Counted from the stretch's first letter, positions 35,534 to 44,797 are shown. The stretch: 64,000 nucleotides of DNA from Bacillota bacterium (GCA_023421955.1 JAEZSE010000012.1:3299-67298), one strand, 5' to 3'. Numbers and translations are program-made. The notes: generated by a model not told the origin, from the sequence alone.

Positions 35534-36976
35534 TCAATCCTCTTCTCCGTGCCGCTCCACCGTGAAGCGGAAGAGCTTGATCGCCCCATCGCCTGCCTTC
35601 CAGGCAAACCCGGCCTTCCGGCAGGCGATCTCCAGCTGGCGCTCCACAGTGTCCACACCTTCCAGCGCCGGCAGCAGCAGACCCCGCCGCCCCTGCTTTT
35701 CCACAATCACGCCATATCGCGCCGGATCCAGTTCATCCGGCGAAGCCACCGGCTCGAAGGGGCTCAGCACGTCAACCTTCACCGCAAGGCCCAACAGTTC
35801 GTCGGGCTGCACCGGTTGGAATCGCGGGTCTTCACTGCAGGCGGTCACAGCATTGCGCAAGATTTCCTCCCCCACATGCTGGTAGACCGGCACGATGGTG
35901 CCCATACAGCCCCGCAGCTCACCTTCCAGATGGAGCGACACAAACGCCCCAGCCTTGCGCTTCTCCATGCGTAGGGCATCCAGCTCACTGATATCCTGCT
36001 TCAAGTCCACCCATTGGGGCCGCTTGCCCCCACGGACAAACCGCTCGATAGTTTCCCGCGCAAGGCGCACATAATCATCCTCACTTTTGCGGAAGGCCGC
36101 AGCCCTGCCCTGCTCAGCGCGGTCCAGTTCGTCCAAAAAGCCCGGTGCCGCACCCTCCTTCACCGTGAGCAAAGCGGTGAGATAGCCCACGCCGAAGGGG
36201 CCTTCATAACTGATCAGTTGGCTCTCAACAGCATGTCCGTCCAGCGCACCCAGAGCAAAGGCCGCCGGACGCCAGCCGCACTCACCGGCGCTGCGGGCAA
36301 GGCCAGAGTCAATGGTAAGAATGTTGCCTGGCTTGCCTGAGCCGATGGCATCGGCAATGAGTTTGTCAAATTGCGGCCCTGCCGGGTCAAAGCCATAGGG
36401 CCCGCTGGATTTGAGCTTGTGGGACATATCGCCGCTGGCCAGTACCAGCACTGGGATATCAAGGCGCGCTGCCGCCCGGGCCAACGCTCGCCCGGCCAGA
36501 AACTGCCTGCGCAACGGCTGACCGCCAGGGGAGATGTGCAGGATGGTGTAGTCGGAGAGCTGCTTCTCCAAATAGAGGAGGGGCACCAGTGCGCCATGAT
36601 CCAGTTCCGGTTTTGCTCCCAATTTGCGGAGTGTCGCTCCATCCAGCCTCGCCACCGGCAAGTTGTCACCGGTCCACTCCTCTTCAAAGGCGCTCAGCAG
36701 CGCCTGATGCACGGGTTTTGTAAGCCTCACCTCCGGCGCGCGGAAGCGCTCCATCGTGCCGCTCAGTTCCTTCGCGTCGGTTACGGCGATCACGTCGGAA
36801 AACGCCGGCCCGTGGGGTGTCACCACGGCCACAATCTGTGGCTTGAGTTCTGCGATCATCGCACTAAGCCGCTGCATGCCTGCAATTGTGGCGGCAGCAG
36901 CCCGCTCCTGGCCCTGCCCCACCTCCGGCAGCACAAGCGGCGGATGGGGATAAAACGCCGCGCCAATGATGCTCAT
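35534..36976 (-). CDS. LigB-like/AMMECR1 fusion (AmmeMemoRadiSam A and B)
   Basis: A 480-residue two-domain protein. Residues about 1-265 resemble class III extradiol dioxygenase (LigB/Memo-like) enzymes, with metal-type His/Asp in AAFYPHPPLVLPE, VVTPHGPAFSD, DHGALVPLLYL and VLASGDMSHKL. Residues about 300-480 are an AMMECR1 domain with GAFVSLHLEGELRGCMGT and the AVTACSEDPRF signature. Together with the radical SAM gene 54 bases upstream it is the AmmeMemoRadiSam set, whose chemical role is not settled to my knowledge. GGAGGGAG precedes ATG 36976. Confidence 0.88.
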   Translation of the reverse strand: MSIIGAAFYPHPPLVLPEVGQGQERAAAATIAGMQRLSAMIAELKPQIVAVVTPHGPAFSDVIAVTDAKELSGTMERFRAPEVRLTKPVHQALLSAFEEEWTGDNLPVARLDGATLRKLGAKPELDHGALVPLLYLEKQLSDYTILHISPGGQPLRRQFLAGRALARAAARLDIPVLVLASGDMSHKLKSSGPYGFDPAGPQFDKLIADAIGSGKPGNILTIDSGLARSAGECGWRPAAFALGALDGHAVESQLISYEGPFGVGYLTALLTVKEGAAPGFLDELDRAEQGRAAAFRKSEDDYVRLARETIERFVRGGKRPQWVDLKQDISELDALRMEKRKAGAFVSLHLEGELRGCMGTIVPVYQHVGEEILRNAVTACSEDPRFQPVQPDELLGLAVKVDVLSPFEPVASPDELDPARYGVIVEKQGRRGLLLPALEGVDTVERQLEIACRKAGFAWKAGDGAIKLFRFTVERHGEED

Positions 36977-37030
36977 TTCTTTACTCCCTCCATCCAATGA
37001 ACATGAATGACCCTACTGGTTTCCCATTGC

Positions 37031-37873
37031 TTACATATTCCCAAGATACACATGCTTCAAATGCTTCCGAGCCGCATCCGCTGCCTTATGCATAAACGGG
37101 ATCGAGGTGGGCTCCGCCGTGTGCCGGAAGGCAGGGAAACACCTAGACAGGTGCAGCGGCAGCTCCGGCGAAAGGCCGGCAAGCCATTTGGCCGCCGCCT
37201 CCACTTCCTCTACCGTATCAATGATGCCGGGCACCAGCAGCATTGTGACCTCCACATGGCAGGATGCCTGGGCAGTTTCAATAAACTCCATCACCGGCGC
37301 GAGCCTGCCACCCACCTTGTGGTAGCCCTCCTCGGTGAAAGCCTTCAAGTCCACGTTCATCGCGTCAATGTGGGGCAGAAGCCGCAGCAGCGGCTCCCGA
37401 TTCAGGTAACCGTTAGTGACAAGGATTGTTTTCAAACCCACAGCGTGGGCCACACGGGCGGTTTCCAGCACCCACTCATAAAACATGCCGGGTTCGTTGT
37501 AGGTGAATGCCATCGACGGGAAATCCTGCTCGCGGGCCATCGCCACAAAAGCTTGCGGCGACATCTCAATGGCACCGGGCCTGCCTCTGGCGATCTGCCA
37601 GTTCTGGCAATGCAGGCACATCAGGTTGCAGCCGAAGCTGCCGCAGGAGAGAGTGCGCGTGCCAGGCAGGAAATGCCGCAGCGGCTTTTTCTCCACCGGG
37701 TCGGCGGCGATGGAAGTGAGCAGGCCATAATTCATGGAGTGCAGCACTCCGCCACAGTTTTCCCGCACACCGCAGATACCCCGGCTGCCCTCGCCGATCA
37801 CACAGCCATGGGGGCACAGCAGGCACTTCACATCACCCGCTGGCTGACGCTCATAAAACAACGCTTCTCCCAT
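37031..37873 (-). CDS. amrS: AmmeMemoRadiSam system radical SAM enzyme
   Basis: A 280-residue radical SAM enzyme of the PflA-like AmrS type. The N-terminus has a CxxC-type cluster region (CLLCPHGCVIGEGSRGICGV). The SAM cluster motif is CNLMCLHC (CxxxCxxC) near residue 76-83, and FTYNEP and MNVDLKAF are typical of this group. The ATG at 37873 has AGAGG upstream; a longer frame reaches into the divergent promoter and is rejected. Substrate unknown; the partner is the fused LigB-AMMECR1 protein downstream. Confidence 0.9.
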   Translation of the reverse strand: MGEALFYERQPAGDVKCLLCPHGCVIGEGSRGICGVRENCGGVLHSMNYGLLTSIAADPVEKKPLRHFLPGTRTLSCGSFGCNLMCLHCQNWQIARGRPGAIEMSPQAFVAMAREQDFPSMAFTYNEPGMFYEWVLETARVAHAVGLKTILVTNGYLNREPLLRLLPHIDAMNVDLKAFTEEGYHKVGGRLAPVMEFIETAQASCHVEVTMLLVPGIIDTVEEVEAAAKWLAGLSPELPLHLSRCFPAFRHTAEPTSIPFMHKAADAARKHLKHVYLGNM

Positions 37874-37940
37874 GCCAATCGCCTCTTTGACTATTGATTT
37901 GACGCCGATTGGGAAATTCCTTCTGTAATTCCCGATTTGA

Positions 37941-37969
37941 TTGACAACGATACCCCCAGGCAGTATTCT
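37941..37969 (+). promoter_or_regulatory. Promoter of the lipoprotein gene, leaderless type
   Basis: TTGACA at 37941-37946, a 17-base spacer and TATTCT at 37964-37969. The ATG lies at 37976, where transcription should begin, so the message would lack a leader. Confidence 0.65.
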
Positions 37970-37975
37970 TCTGCC

Positions 37976-38785
37976 ATGAAAGAAATTCAAACCAAACTCG
38001 AAAAGAAAGCAAGAACAGCCTTTACCAGCTGGGTGGCCATCATAATGGCGGTATCACTGCCGCTGATGCTGGCAGCATGCTCCGGCACGGCTGCACCCAC
38101 CGGGAGCGCAGGCCCAGTGCCCACCGCCGTCATGATGACCGGCGAACCCGCGGGCTCTGCACAAACTAACGAGCAAACCAGCGAATCCGCCGAGGACTTT
38201 GAGACTAAAACACCGGAGCTGACACCTTGGCCGGAGCCGAAATCAGTGGATTACACCGGCCCATGGCTGGATGTGGCGAGAGACAAGGATGCCGCCAAAT
38301 ACCCGGTGCTCAAGCTTGCAAGCCAGGCAGTCACCACAACCTGGGGCGCACTGCGGCTGCCGGAGGGCTGGACCATGCGGGACGCTGAGGGATTCGAGCC
38401 CACCATATTGGACAGCAAGGGCAGGGTCGTGGGATTGATCGAGCAAATCGAGTCCTACCCGGACGAACCCTGGTTTTCCCTGCTGCCGGATGATGCCATC
38501 CCGATGCTATGGGAAACGCCGGATTACAAGGTGGACGCAAGAGCGATCACAATGCTGTGTGACACACCGGCTGCTGAGATCGCCCAACGCATGACCATCC
38601 GCCGACAGGTCTCTGTGATCGTGGGCGGCCCGGTGATCGACGATGGCGGCACTGCTTCCTACCAGGTGATCAACCTGGTTTTTGACAAGGCCTATTTGGA
38701 TGGCGACCGGGTGGAATATGTGCTTTCGAACCGGGTGATTGATGAAATTGCCAGGAGCTTTGTGGAATCGTGGGCGATCAACTAA
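37976..38785 (+). CDS. Secreted lipoprotein of unknown function
   Basis: A 269-residue lipoprotein. The signal peptide has a long basic n-region and ends in lipobox LMLAAC (Cys about 36). A low-complexity Thr/Ser/Glu/Pro linker (about 40-95) leads to a folded domain of about 170 residues (SVDYTGPWLDVAR, WGALRLPEGWTMRDAEG, YQVINLVFDKAYLDGDRVEYVLS). The domain looks like a PsbP- or DUF-type surface module, but I cannot assign it. No ribosome binding site precedes the ATG, which sits at the predicted transcription start. Confidence 0.75.
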   Translation: MKEIQTKLEKKARTAFTSWVAIIMAVSLPLMLAACSGTAAPTGSAGPVPTAVMMTGEPAGSAQTNEQTSESAEDFETKTPELTPWPEPKSVDYTGPWLDVARDKDAAKYPVLKLASQAVTTTWGALRLPEGWTMRDAEGFEPTILDSKGRVVGLIEQIESYPDEPWFSLLPDDAIPMLWETPDYKVDARAITMLCDTPAAEIAQRMTIRRQVSVIVGGPVIDDGGTASYQVINLVFDKAYLDGDRVEYVLSNRVIDEIARSFVESWAIN

Positions 38786-38791
38786 CCCCAT

Positions 38792-39100
38792 CTACAGCAT
38801 GTTGACCAGCACATATACACCCCATCCCACCACGACAAGATAAATGGCAGTGGCCGGCATCACGGCAAAGACCATCCACCGGCGCAGCCAATCGGCCTTG
38901 CTGGCGAGGATCAGGAAGACCGTGCTCAACAGCGCCTTGAACGCAACAAACAACACCGGTGACGCCTGCCACATCGCCCGCATCAGCAGGTTAGCTTCAG
39001 CCGCCGTGCCAAAACGGGCCAGCAGGCAGGCGGTGATGGCCATATCGAGCAAATTGAGAACAGCCAACGTGAGGGTGATGGGCTTCAAAAGCCGGACCAT
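38792..39100 (-). CDS. Small three-helix membrane protein, DUF5658-like
   Basis: A 102-residue protein with three hydrophobic helices. The first loop shows LNLLDMAITACLLARFGTAAEANLLMR, the pattern of DUF5658-like proteins (NxxD near the start and EANPLM). Function unknown. GGAGG lies 8 bases before the ATG. It ends 6 bases from the convergent lipoprotein gene. Confidence 0.75.
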   Translation of the reverse strand: MVRLLKPITLTLAVLNLLDMAITACLLARFGTAAEANLLMRAMWQASPVLFVAFKALLSTVFLILASKADWLRRWMVFAVMPATAIYLVVVGWGVYVLVNML

Positions 39101-39155
39101 ACGATTTTCCTCCAGATCATAAACAGTTTATGAGCCAGAGGGAAAAGCTATTCAA

Positions 39156-39187
39156 AAAGCGGGTGGGCCTATCGGTCCACCCGCTTT
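39156..39187 (-). terminator. Terminator of pfkA
   Basis: A stem of about 14 bp (AAAGCGGGTGGRCC and complement) with a short loop, followed on the minus strand by a T-rich tail (GCTTTTTGAATAG). It lies 14 bases after the pfkA stop. Confidence 0.85.
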
Positions 39188-39200
39188 CTTTGTCTTGGTG

Positions 39201-40271
39201 TTAATCCCCAAACTTGATACCGATGCTCTTGGCGATGCGCACCAGTTCATGGTCTGATGGCACCAGCTTGGCCTTGCCGGCCACCTCAGCCAGTGGGTTG
39301 GCCTGCACACTGTTGTTTACCAAAGCAACCGTGGTGCCATACTGCCCGGCTTTGATCAGCTCCGCTGCGAAGGCTCCGAACCGGGTAGCCAACACCCGGT
39401 CATAGGCCGATGGCGAGCCGCCGCGCTGGATGTGGCCCGGCACCACGACCCTGGTTTCCGCGCCAGTGGCCTTCTGAATGTCTGCCGCCACACGGTAGCT
39501 TACAGGCACCGTGCGGGCTTCCAGCGCCGCCTTCAGCTCCTTCTTGGGTAAGGCCGCTTCCTCCCGGCTCAACGCACCTTCGGCGACGGTAACGATGGAA
39601 AAATCCTTACCCTGCTTCCGGCGCTTTTCCACCGCCCGATAAACTTTTTCAATGTCATAGGGGATCTCCGGCAGCAGGATGATATCCGCACCGCCGGCCA
39701 CACCGGCATAGAGCGTGAGCCAACCAGCTTTGTTGCCCATGAGTTCGATCACCATCACGCGGCCATGGCTGGTGGCCGTGGTGTGGATGCGATCCACCAC
39801 ATCGGTGGCGATGTCCACCGCCGTGTGAAAGCCAAAGGTCACGTCGGTGCCCCACAGGTCGTTGTCGATGGTTTTGGGTAAGCCGATTACATTCAAGCCC
39901 TGTTGGCTTAATAGATTGGCGGTTTTGTGCGTGCCATTGCCGCCCAGAATCACCAGGCAGTCCAACTTGAGCTTCTCATAATTCTTTTTCATCTCGCCGA
40001 CCTTGTCCACATTGTCGTCGGCAATCACCCGGATCGTCTTGAAAGGCTGGCGGGAGGTGCCCAGGATCGTGCCGCCCAGCGTGAGGATGCCGGAGAATTC
40101 GTGCTTTTCCATTGTGCGGTACTCGCCCTCGATCAGGCCTTTGTAGCCATCAGCGAAACCGATGATCTCCGCGTCAAACAGTTCATATGCCGCTTTTGCG
40201 ACCCCGCGGATGGCGGCGTTGAGGCCGGGGCAATCCCCTCCGCTGGTCAGAATGCCAATGCGTCTTTTCAT
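39201..40271 (-). CDS. pfkA: 6-phosphofructokinase
   Basis: Glycolytic kinase of 356 residues, fructose 6-phosphate to fructose 1,6-bisphosphate. Motifs are GILTSGGDCPGLNAAIRG at the N-terminus, GGNGTHKTA in the phosphoryl-donor loop, PKTIDNDLWGTD with the catalytic Asp, and MGNKAGWLTLYAG. The Gly after the Asn in GGNGT favours ATP over pyrophosphate by the usual rule for this family. It belongs to the mixed group III PFKs seen in Clostridia and Actinobacteria. AGGAGG precedes ATG 40271. Confidence 0.95.
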   Translation of the reverse strand: MKRRIGILTSGGDCPGLNAAIRGVAKAAYELFDAEIIGFADGYKGLIEGEYRTMEKHEFSGILTLGGTILGTSRQPFKTIRVIADDNVDKVGEMKKNYEKLKLDCLVILGGNGTHKTANLLSQQGLNVIGLPKTIDNDLWGTDVTFGFHTAVDIATDVVDRIHTTATSHGRVMVIELMGNKAGWLTLYAGVAGGADIILLPEIPYDIEKVYRAVEKRRKQGKDFSIVTVAEGALSREEAALPKKELKAALEARTVPVSYRVAADIQKATGAETRVVVPGHIQRGGSPSAYDRVLATRFGAFAAELIKAGQYGTTVALVNNSVQANPLAEVAGKAKLVPSDHELVRIAKSIGIKFGD

Positions 40272-40336
40272 GGCGGGCCTCCTGAAATGCATGATTTGTC
40301 TTTATTCTACTTCATATCCATAAAAATACAAACAAA

Positions 40337-42094
40337 TTATGCACTCATTGCTTCCGCACTGGCGAACTGCGTCTGGCAATAATCGGCGTAACGCCCTCCA
40401 ATCTCCAACAGCTCCTCATGGGCACCCTGCTCCACAATGGTGCCACCCTCCAACACCAGGATGCGGTCAGCGTTTCGCACCGTGGAGAGGCGGTGGGCCA
40501 CCACCACCACGGTGCGGCCCTGCATGAGCCGCTCCAGTGCAGCCTGCACCTGGGCCTCAGACTGAGAGTCCAGCGAAGCGGTGGCCTCATCAAGCAGCAG
40601 CAACGGTGCGTCCTTGAGGATAGCCCGGGCAATGGCGATGCGCTGGCGCTGGCCGCCGGACAGTTGGGCGCCGCGCTCACCTACCTCGGTGTCATAGCCC
40701 TGGGGCAGCTCCATGATGAATTCATGGGCCAGCGCCGCCATGGCGGCCTGCTCGATTTCCCTGTAGGTGGCACCGGGCCGGCCTGCAGCGATGTTTTCGC
40801 GCACGGTGCCGGAAAACAGATAGCATGTCTGCGGCACATAGGCGATGTTGCGCCGCATGGCGGTGGAGCCGCTGTCCAACCGGTGGCCGAATAGCTCGAT
40901 ATGGCCGGAACGCACACCATAGAAACCCAACAAAAGTTTCAAAGCAGTGCTCTTGCCGCAGCCACTGCCGCCCACCAGCGCCACTTTTTCGCCAGCCTGC
41001 ACCGTAGCGCTCAGATTGCTCAGTACATCATGGCCCTCCTCGTAGGAGAATGTCACATCGTGCAGCCGGATGGCCGGGCTGCCCTCCAGTGGTGCCAGTA
41101 CCCCGTCGTCACCTGCCTCCTTTTCGGCATCCAGCATCTCAAACACGCGGTTTGCACCGGCCAAAGAGCCCTGGAGCTGCGAAAATGAGCCGCCGATGGT
41201 CTGAAACAGCATGCCCAGCCCGTTGTTCAGCTGGATCACCGCCATCAAAGTGGCGAAGCTGAACCATTGGTGGATCACGCCCAGGCTGCCAATCAGCACC
41301 AACCCCACAAACATAACCCATCCGCTGAAGTTGTTGACCACATCCTGGCCGGTTTGATAGCGGACGCGGGTGCGGGTGTGGCGATATACCTCCTCGCTGG
41401 CCCCGTCCATCCGATTGCCGGCCCAACGGGCCAGGTTAAACAAACGCAAGACCGGCGCTGCTGCCAGCAAGTCGGAAGCCGCCTCACTCACCTTGCCCAG
41501 CCCAGACTGGATCTTGTCTGAAACCCTCTTGATCGGCGTGGCAAAGCGGCTCATCGCCCACACGGAAAAAAAACCAATCATCAACGCGATCAGTGCCATA
41601 CGCCACTCCAGCGCAAACATCAGGATGGTGCAGCCCACACCGGCAATCAACCCCTTCAATGGGAACCGCAGCTGCCAGCCCAGGCATTGCTCGGCAGCCT
41701 GCATGTCGGCAGTCAGGCGGGAGAGCACATCGCCGCTGTGCCGTTCGTCAAACCACACCGTGGGCAGATTGAGCGTCTGTTCCATCACATCCCGCCGCAA
41801 TCGCGCCACAGCCTTCACGCTGGCCCGCTGCTGCAGCCAGGGCCCCAGCACAAACACCGCCAGAAACAGGATCGCCCCCAATGCCAGTGCCACCACCGAT
41901 TTTCCCACAGAAGAAGGATCCTTGCTTTCGATGCCGGCAAACACGAGCATGAGCACATAGCTGAACACGGCGTTTGTGACCAAACTATCAGAGCAATCGA
42001 TCAACAGACCCGAATAGAACTGCACCCGATTACCTTTGGTATATTGCAGCATTCTCCAAAGAGATCTCCAAGTATTAGCCAGTGTCGCTTTCAT
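40337..42094 (-). CDS. ABC exporter subunit B (fused permease-ATPase)
   Basis: A 585-residue half-transporter. Six membrane helices (about 20-315) precede an ATPase with Walker A GGSGCGKST near 377, signature LSGGQRQR and Walker B LLLLDEATASLD, then the H-loop VVVAHRLST. The start overlaps the upstream partner by ATGA, so they likely form a heterodimeric exporter for drugs, lipids or peptides. Both subunits keep the catalytic Glu after Walker B, unlike the degenerate-site heterodimers such as BmrCD. Confidence 0.93.
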   Translation of the reverse strand: MKATLANTWRSLWRMLQYTKGNRVQFYSGLLIDCSDSLVTNAVFSYVLMLVFAGIESKDPSSVGKSVVALALGAILFLAVFVLGPWLQQRASVKAVARLRRDVMEQTLNLPTVWFDERHSGDVLSRLTADMQAAEQCLGWQLRFPLKGLIAGVGCTILMFALEWRMALIALMIGFFSVWAMSRFATPIKRVSDKIQSGLGKVSEAASDLLAAAPVLRLFNLARWAGNRMDGASEEVYRHTRTRVRYQTGQDVVNNFSGWVMFVGLVLIGSLGVIHQWFSFATLMAVIQLNNGLGMLFQTIGGSFSQLQGSLAGANRVFEMLDAEKEAGDDGVLAPLEGSPAIRLHDVTFSYEEGHDVLSNLSATVQAGEKVALVGGSGCGKSTALKLLLGFYGVRSGHIELFGHRLDSGSTAMRRNIAYVPQTCYLFSGTVRENIAAGRPGATYREIEQAAMAALAHEFIMELPQGYDTEVGERGAQLSGGQRQRIAIARAILKDAPLLLLDEATASLDSQSEAQVQAALERLMQGRTVVVVAHRLSTVRNADRILVLEGGTIVEQGAHEELLEIGGRYADYCQTQFASAEAMSA

Positions 42095-43890
42095 GCTGCC
42101 GCACCTCCAGCGTTCTCCACTTGCTTGTTGTAGAGTGCGTAATACAATCCCTTCCGCTCCATCAGTTGCTCATGGGTGCCCTGCTCAGCCACCGCGCCAC
42201 CATCCAGCACCACAATGCGGTCGGCATACAGCGCCATTGACAGCCGGTGCGTTACGATCAATGCCGTGTGGCCTTGCATCAACACCTCAAGCTCCCGCTG
42301 GATTTCTTTTTCCGTGGTTACATCCAGCGCGCTGGTGGGCTCATCGAGCATTAGTAACTCCGCGTTGCGTAATGCAGCGCGAGCTATCGCCACACGCTGG
42401 CGCTGGCCGCCGGAGAGCTTGCTGCCCCGCTCGCCCACCGACGTGTGCAGCCCTTCCGTCTGGCCTGCCACAAAGTCATCCAGCCTGGCCAGACGCACCG
42501 CCTCTGTGACTTGATCCTCTGAAGCAGGCTCACGGTCACCGAACACCCCGCAGGCGATGTTTTCCCCGATGGTGCCAGGAAACAGATAGGTGTCCTGATC
42601 GACCAGGGCCATGTGGCTGCGGAGCTCCCGGAGCTCCCACAGGGGCAACGCATGGCCGCCAAACAGCACCTGCCCGCTATCCGGCTCATAAAACCCCGCT
42701 ACCAACCGGAGCAGTGTGCTCTTGCCGCTGCCACTCTGGCCCACCACAGCCACCTTTTCTCCGGGATGGATGTCCAGATCCAGCCCGGCAAACACCTGCT
42801 GGGGTGTAGAAGTGCCATCGCCGTTATCGCGGGCATAGGAGAAGCTCACATTGCGGAAACTGACCAACGGCACATCCAGGGCAACCGCGAGGAGCTCCCC
42901 TCCGGAGCGCTCCTCCGGGCTGTCCAGCACTTCAGACAGCCGGGAAGCTGCTCCGGCGGCCCGGCGCATTTCAGTGATGCGCCAGGTAAGCGACATCAGC
43001 GGGTTCATCACGCCATTGGTCACCATGATGAAGGCCAGCAGCTGGCCGCCGGTCATGCTGCCATTCAAAACAAATGTCAGACCCACCCCGCACAACAATA
43101 GATATGGAATGACCAGATTGACTGTGGCCGCCACGCCCACGGGAACCTGCGCGTTGGCCACGCGAAGGCCTGTCTTCTTCCACCCCTCAAGCGCCCCGGA
43201 GAATCTCTCCATGATCCAGGGTTGCATGCCAAAGGCCTTCACCTCGCTGTGGCCGCTCACAGCGTCCTGCGCGATGGCGTTGGCGCCGCCAAGCTTTTTG
43301 TTTTGCTCCTCTGTGAGCCGTTGCACGGGCTTGCCGGCCAGCATCGAGATGGCTGCGCCAATGGGCACATAGGCCACCGTGGCCAGCGTGAGCCAGGGGT
43401 TCAAATAAATCATATAAGCCAAAGATAGTGTAAACCTCGCCACATCACTGAACACCCAGCGCAGTTGTTCCTCCACATAGCCGGTGAACTGGTTCAAGTC
43501 ATTCCCCAGCAGCGACAAAAGATCGCCGGTGCGTCGCTTCTCCAACCAGGGCATGGAGAGCCGGGCGAACTTGGCTCCCAACCGCATCCGCAGATTGCGG
43601 GCGCTGAGGCTGGAATAGCGACCGGTGCTATAGCGGGCCAGAGCTGCCATCAGCAGCCCCAACACCAACAACCCCACAATATCCAACAAATGTGCGCCAA
43701 AGCCGGCCATGTCCTTGCCGATGGTGCTGTCCACCATACTGGAAAATGTCCAAGCCATGAGGATCTGGCCCACGGCATCCAGCGACGCCGCCACGGCCAT
43801 CAGCGCCAGCCAAAGGTTATACCTGCGGTTCTCCCGCAGGATTCGAAACAATGGCGGGAGCAGCATCCCCTTTTTCTTTGTGTCTTCCAT
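42091..43890 (-). CDS. ABC exporter subunit A (fused permease-ATPase)
   Basis: A 599-residue half-transporter. Membrane domain at about 20-320, then an ATPase with Walker A GQSGSGKST near 389, Q-loop LVDQDTYLF, signature KLSGGQRQR and Walker B LLMLDEPTSALD, and H-loop IVTHRLS. It is the first gene of the two-gene operon. Ribosome binding site GGAGGG. Two candidate promoters lie upstream at 43926-43954 and 44126-44154. Substrate unknown. Confidence 0.93.
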   Translation of the reverse strand: MEDTKKKGMLLPPLFRILRENRRYNLWLALMAVAASLDAVGQILMAWTFSSMVDSTIGKDMAGFGAHLLDIVGLLVLGLLMAALARYSTGRYSSLSARNLRMRLGAKFARLSMPWLEKRRTGDLLSLLGNDLNQFTGYVEEQLRWVFSDVARFTLSLAYMIYLNPWLTLATVAYVPIGAAISMLAGKPVQRLTEEQNKKLGGANAIAQDAVSGHSEVKAFGMQPWIMERFSGALEGWKKTGLRVANAQVPVGVAATVNLVIPYLLLCGVGLTFVLNGSMTGGQLLAFIMVTNGVMNPLMSLTWRITEMRRAAGAASRLSEVLDSPEERSGGELLAVALDVPLVSFRNVSFSYARDNGDGTSTPQQVFAGLDLDIHPGEKVAVVGQSGSGKSTLLRLVAGFYEPDSGQVLFGGHALPLWELRELRSHMALVDQDTYLFPGTIGENIACGVFGDREPASEDQVTEAVRLARLDDFVAGQTEGLHTSVGERGSKLSGGQRQRVAIARAALRNAELLMLDEPTSALDVTTEKEIQRELEVLMQGHTALIVTHRLSMALYADRIVVLDGGAVAEQGTHEQLMERKGLYYALYNKQVENAGGAAA

Positions 43891-43925
43891 GGCAAGCGGC
43901 CCTCCAGCAGATCATTTTGTCAACA

Positions 43926-43954
43926 ATTATACTCACACAATTAATTTATCGCAA
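43926..43954 (-). promoter_or_regulatory. Proximal promoter of the ABC exporter operon
   Basis: On the minus strand TTGCGA, a 17-base spacer and TATAAT, ending 36 bases before the ATG at 43890. Confidence 0.7.
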
Positions 43955-44175
43955 GTAACAACTTAATAATTTTAATCTTTTCTTCAATCTCAATGTATCT
44001 TTTGTTTATTTATTTAATTCTGTTGTTCATACACTGATTTTATGATTGGTATGGTTTGCCCTTAACACCACGCTCTCGCCTCGACAACATGTGCTCTGCG
44101 TGATAGTGCTCTGTGTGTCAGAGTAATTATAGCAGCCAGTTTTCTGATTGTCGACAGGTATTTCCCAAAAAAGAA
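43955..44175 (-). other. Long leader region of the ABC exporter operon
   Basis: About 220 bases without a sizeable gene. It contains a second promoter-like pair at 44126-44154 (TCGACA, 17 bases, TATAAT with TGC before it). Between the two promoters lies a 16-codon frame (44040-44090) encoding MLSRRERGVKGKPYQS, with only a poor ribosome binding site. The rest is AT-rich with no other pattern I can support. Confidence 0.4.
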
Positions 44176-44203
44176 AAGCCCGAGAGGTTCCCCTCACGGG
44201 CTT
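44176..44203 (-). terminator. Terminator of the LURP-one-like gene
   Basis: AAGCCCG pairs with CGGGCTT and the stem continues as GAGG/CCTC after one mismatch. The minus strand continues TTTTCTTTTTT. It lies 16 bases after the stop at 44219. Confidence 0.88.
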
Positions 44204-44218
44204 ACTGACATTTAGCCG

Positions 44219-44692
44219 TCAATTTTTATCACTGTGATACTTGTGGTCAATGATTGCGACGAGGAGCAACACAATTTCTGGTGCCATCACGCTCTCATCC
44301 ACATTCACCTCATAAGTGTCACTAAAGGCGAAGAACTCCTTGCCAATCGTGGCGGTTTGCCTTCCGCCCACACGCACGTCGAAATTACGCCGAAAGAAGT
44401 CACCTGTGATTTCAAAGGATACGCTGTCATAATTGCCATTCCACTCCGGTGTAAAGCTCATAAACGGCACTTCCAGCGAGCCACTGTGGGTACTAGCCTG
44501 CAGTGATGCCCGTTCGCTCATCACGGGCCACTCCGACCAGGCGACCAGCCTTCCAGCCATATCGTAGACTTCTTTGCGACGCTCCGGTGACAGTATCATC
44601 GAGCGGATCTCATAGACCTGATTGCTGGATCCATCGAAAGCGCGGTACTGCTTGCCAAAAGCCATGATCTTCTGTTTGACGGTGTAATTCAT
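44219..44692 (-). CDS. LURP-one/YxjI-like protein
   Basis: A 157-residue protein with the tubby-like beta-barrel pattern of LURP-one/YxjI proteins: MNYTVKQKIMAFGKQYRAFDGSS, then paired strands to KEFFAFSDTYEVNVDESVM and the final hydrophobic helix APEIVLLLVAIID. The ATG at 44692 has GGGG/TAGGA upstream and a TATAAT further up; the frame is open to 44797 but with no start signal. Possible phospholipid-binding or scramblase-like role is only by family. Confidence 0.72.
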   Translation of the reverse strand: MNYTVKQKIMAFGKQYRAFDGSSNQVYEIRSMILSPERRKEVYDMAGRLVAWSEWPVMSERASLQASTHSGSLEVPFMSFTPEWNGNYDSVSFEITGDFFRRNFDVRVGGRQTATIGKEFFAFSDTYEVNVDESVMAPEIVLLLVAIIDHKYHSDKN

Positions 44693-44797
44693 CATTCCTA
44701 CCCCACTCATTTCCTGAATGACATAATTATAACGCCACAGCAACATCAACGCCATTGCAACCGCGCCAAATGTCGCAGGAGGAGCCAGAAATGACAA

